Shown piece by piece: positions 61,098 through 64,000 of a stretch of 64,000 nucleotides of DNA. Source of the DNA: Heliopora coerulea. Taxonomy: Eukaryota; Cnidaria; Anthozoa; Scleralcyonacea; Helioporidae. Within the stretch, counting starts at the first letter, position 1. Every line of letters begins with the position of its first letter. Below the pieces are notes generated by a model. The model saw only the letters and a list, made by a program, of their open reading frames with translations. It did no database searches and was not told where the DNA came from. Position numbers and translations under genes: made by a program. The stretch lies in contig JASJOG010000035.1 of NCBI GenBank assembly GCA_030142905.1, forward strand, positions 372,001 through 436,000, given 5' to 3'.

Positions 61098-63936
61098 TTA
61101 ATAAAATTCAGCTACCTGTGCTTTATACATCATTTTGATGTCTTGTAAATCAAGCTTTAGTTCTTCTGTCTCTTCTTGCTTTTCACCATACATTTGGAGT
61201 AGAGCATTATACTTCGTTTGAAGTTCCTCAAAAAAAAAAAAAAAAAAATACACTAAAAGCTTAGGTACTATTTTCAAAATCAATATGATTTGTTATATTG
61301 TTGACTGAAAGAGTAGTTTATGATAAACCACAGTACTTTTGATAAGAAATATGCTTTTCTCAAACACTACTTTTATCTTTTACCTGAAAAGATATGTGAA
61401 AGTGATGGAGGTGTTCATTTTCTTTTACTAGATTTTCATTGGTTGCCATTAAAGTTGTTAATTCTTTGGTTAGAGATTCCCTGCTTGCTTCTAAGGTTGA
61501 AATAGCTGACTAAAAATAAAAATAGCTTTCAACAACATGTAAACGTTTTTAAAAAGAAGCAAAATTGTTTTTAATGTGTCTTTAAACAATTATGTACAAA
61601 CAAATGGTATCCTCACTTGCATTGAAGATAATTCACCATCTTTATGACGAATGGTTGCATGAAGTTCTTCCAGGGCAGCTGTACTTCCAGATGCAAGCCC
61701 TCTGTTTATGGTGTCCATAAGAGAGAACTGAGAGGAGGTACTGGTATTTCGACTATGACCTTTTACTTGAGAAGTTTGTGTAAAGACTTCATCCTGAAAA
61801 GATAATGAAGGCTAGTATTATTTCAGCATAATCCTAGATTGATCAAATAAGTCACATTCCAGATTCCTTTTGTGTTACCCTAATAACTGATACAATACAT
61901 CTGGGATAAAGCACAGAGGAGCTTTTAACCTGGTAGGATAAATTGCAGTTGTAGTACTTTGGATGAAAAGAAAATATATTTTTTCAAGTATTCACTAGTC
62001 ACATACCTCATTCTCTGTTTCCACAGATTCATTTTTGGATGAAAAAAGGGTTGATTTTTGCAACTTTTCACTCTGCACAAGAAATGACAGTTGAATACTA
62101 GTAAGTGATAAGACTTTACACGACAGGAAGGCTACAAATGGTATATATTGTAATACTAACAATACCGGTAATAATATTAAAAGTGTGTCAGACCAGTCTT
62201 TTCCTACAATATATTTAAAAACAAGTTATCTTCCATTGAACCTACCAATTGCTCTTGAAGTCTTGATACTTTCTTCTGCAATGATTCAAGTTTGGTTCTT
62301 TCAACCACAAGTTGCTGTTCTAAAAGTGTCTATACACAGCAAGATTTTTATTGATAACATTATTTTAACACAACACAGTTTTAACTTTTAAACATTAGAT
62401 TACCTTTTCAACCATCATTGTTTCCAGTTGTTTGGAGTGCACAGCTTTCAGTGCTTCTATCTTTCCTGTTTCCCTGAAAATCACAAAATACTTGGGCCTG
62501 ATTCATGGTACATGTAACTACAGTAAAAATTTCTGGTTTACAAATAAGACTGGTATACAGGATTTAATTATATACACCAGTCCAACCAATGAGCGTTTTC
62601 TAACCTGCTTTTAAAGTCTTCAAGTTCTTCTAACTTTGCCTTTTCAATCTCAAGTTGAGCTTCAATTCTGGACTTCTCTTGCCTATAGTTGCCAATTAGT
62701 GACTCCAGTGATGCAACTTGAGAATTCAATTCCAAGGACCTTTCAGTTGCTGCCCGTTCCTTCTCTTGTGCTGAGGCTTGCTGACTTTGCGCTTCAGCTG
62801 AAATAATAAAACGATAATCACCAATTAGGTTATTTAAGTGTCCAGTAAAACAAATGGAAGTTGTTGAAGCTTTGCTTTATTTCTCCTTAGAACATCAACT
62901 TTGAAATCTAAAGTAAAGAGGGTCAAAATTAAAAATGGAAGTGAAAGCTTAATTTTGCCCATTCTTAATGTTGGTGTTAACTGCATGTAATATAGTATAA
63001 TACCTAATCTTTCTGTGAGGTTCTTTTCCAGTTTTTCCCAAGATGTTTGTTGACTTCCATATGAATGTTGAAGATTCTCAATTTGACGCAATAAAGGTCT
63101 GGTTGCTGTGGAAAAAAAAAAACAAAACAAACAATACAATTGTTCTTTTTTACAAGCTATAGTAATATTCCAGGCAAGCAAAATTGAGGAAAAAAGACCC
63201 ACCAATGGACACACTTTCTGTTAACTCTTGGTTTCTAGTCTCCGCTTCTTGAAGCCTCTGAGTAATAAAAATTGATCAATACAGTACACCCTTTAAAATA
63301 ATGTTGACATTCAATACATTCACTGATATCATACTGTACCATTTGTAGATCTGCTATCTCTTGTCTCAAGTTGTCCTCCCTTCTAGAAGCTCGCTGCTCA
63401 CTTCGACTCATCTGCATTTGGAGATCTGTGACCTAAGAGAAGAAACTGTAAGAAGACCTTGAAACCACAATATCAAAAACATTGCACCCAGTGCTGTGAC
63501 TACAGTAAGTTGGTAGCAATGATAACAAAGTTATCAATATTAAAATTTAACAGATGCATCTGGTGGCTTTTTTAATTAACCATTGAAACATTGGTCAGGA
63601 GTGAGAAGGTTACTCTTGCATGGTTTTCAATGTGTTTGGCAAATAATTAGAACTCACACTTTCTTACACAGCACTCACCTCCATTGCTAAAACATCACAC
63701 TCCTTTTGAGATTCCTTCTTCATCTTTTCCATAGCCATCCTCAACTCTTCTTTAGCATTCATTTCAACACTAAGAGTTGCTTCCTAAAAACAGAAAAAGT
63801 TTTGTTCTTTATCATTATGTTTTGTTGTGGTTGCCACATTGCCAAGAAGACTTGAAAACAGCAATGAAGAATGGTGCCTCAAACCTGCACTGCATTTGAC
63901 TTGGCTGCATTTTCTTTATGGAGCTCTGTTATTTCT
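61098..63936 (-). CDS. TMF1: TATA element modulatory factor 1 (TMF/ARA160 golgin), 3' part
   Basis: Twelve minus-strand exons are visible, from 5' to 3': 63936-63885, 63783-63679, 63432-63340, 63257-63203, 63105-63004, 62797-62605, 62473-62404, 62329-62246, 62072-62007, 61793-61617, 61509-61384, 61226-61098 (stop). All phases agree; the gene continues past the right edge. The product is almost entirely coiled coil, rich in Glu/Lys/Gln. Diagnostic segments are QEAETRNQELTES, ATRPLLRQIENLQHSYGSQQ, SWEKLEKNLTERL and the C-terminal YNALLQMYGEKQEETEELKL-DLQDIKMMYK block. TMF1 is a Golgi-rim golgin that binds Rab6 through this C-terminal region and captures vesicles. The serine-rich insert (exon 61617-61793) between coiled coils is also typical. 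The last residues (AQVAEFY) differ from vertebrates. Confidence 0.93.
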
Positions 63937-64000
63937 CTGAAAAACATTAAATGTTAGATAAATTATTTTCAATACAATGCATGGTGTACTCTACCTATTT

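Overview
The window is animal nuclear DNA: AT-rich, intron-dense, with spliced genes orthologous to widely conserved metazoan genes, wide repeat-filled intergenic space, Penelope-like retroelement debris, tRNA-derived SINEs and many short inverted-repeat (MITE-like) elements. Gene content and repeat style suggest an early-branching invertebrate, most likely a cnidarian such as a stony coral. That placement is inference; no species-diagnostic marker was seen. All exon structures were read by eye from GT-AG (once GC-AG) boundaries that keep frame and match the remembered family pattern.

Layout. 1-19.5 kb holds no intact conserved gene. It contains a repeat family built around a C-G-K-C peptide motif (1-1.5 kb, a tandem ~1-kb array at 7.7-12.0 kb, an inverted copy at 18.4-18.7 kb), a TTAA-flanked inverted-repeat transposon (4.3-5.2 kb), two decayed Penelope-like GIY-YIG endonuclease ends (7.2-7.5 kb minus, 13.2-13.6 kb plus), long AT microsatellites and a ~165-bp satellite (15.1-17.3 kb). 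19.6-29.7 kb is EIF3L (+, 22 coding exons). 30.4-33.0 kb is ALKBH5 (+, 3 coding exons). 34.8-37.1 kb is SF3B5 (+, 5 exons, the first holding only the ATG). 39.1-39.6 kb is a small secreted Kunitz-domain protein (+). 40.6-42.8 kb is AGPS (-). 43-45.6 kb is a repeat island with two precisely bounded nested MITEs. 45.9-53.6 kb is RINT1 (+, 13 coding exons). 53.9-54.5 kb is another MITE cluster. 54.8-57.9 kb is a GCKR/MurQ-family gene (-), head to head with ATP5PD (58.1-60.2 kb, +) across 140 bp. 61.1 kb to the right edge is the 3' part of TMF1 (-).

The genes serve unrelated housekeeping roles: translation initiation, m6A RNA demethylation, U2 snRNP splicing, ether-lipid synthesis, Golgi-ER tethering, sugar-phosphate sensing, ATP synthase and Golgi golgin. 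They do not form a pathway cluster. The most notable points are an AGPS protein ending in a canonical peroxisomal PTS1 (SKL) with no visible N-terminal PTS2, hammerhead-ribozyme-like cores in several retroelement remnants, the single-codon first coding exon of SF3B5, a GC-AG intron in RINT1, and the tandem C-G-K-C array that carries conserved splice-like borders and tRNA-derived modules.
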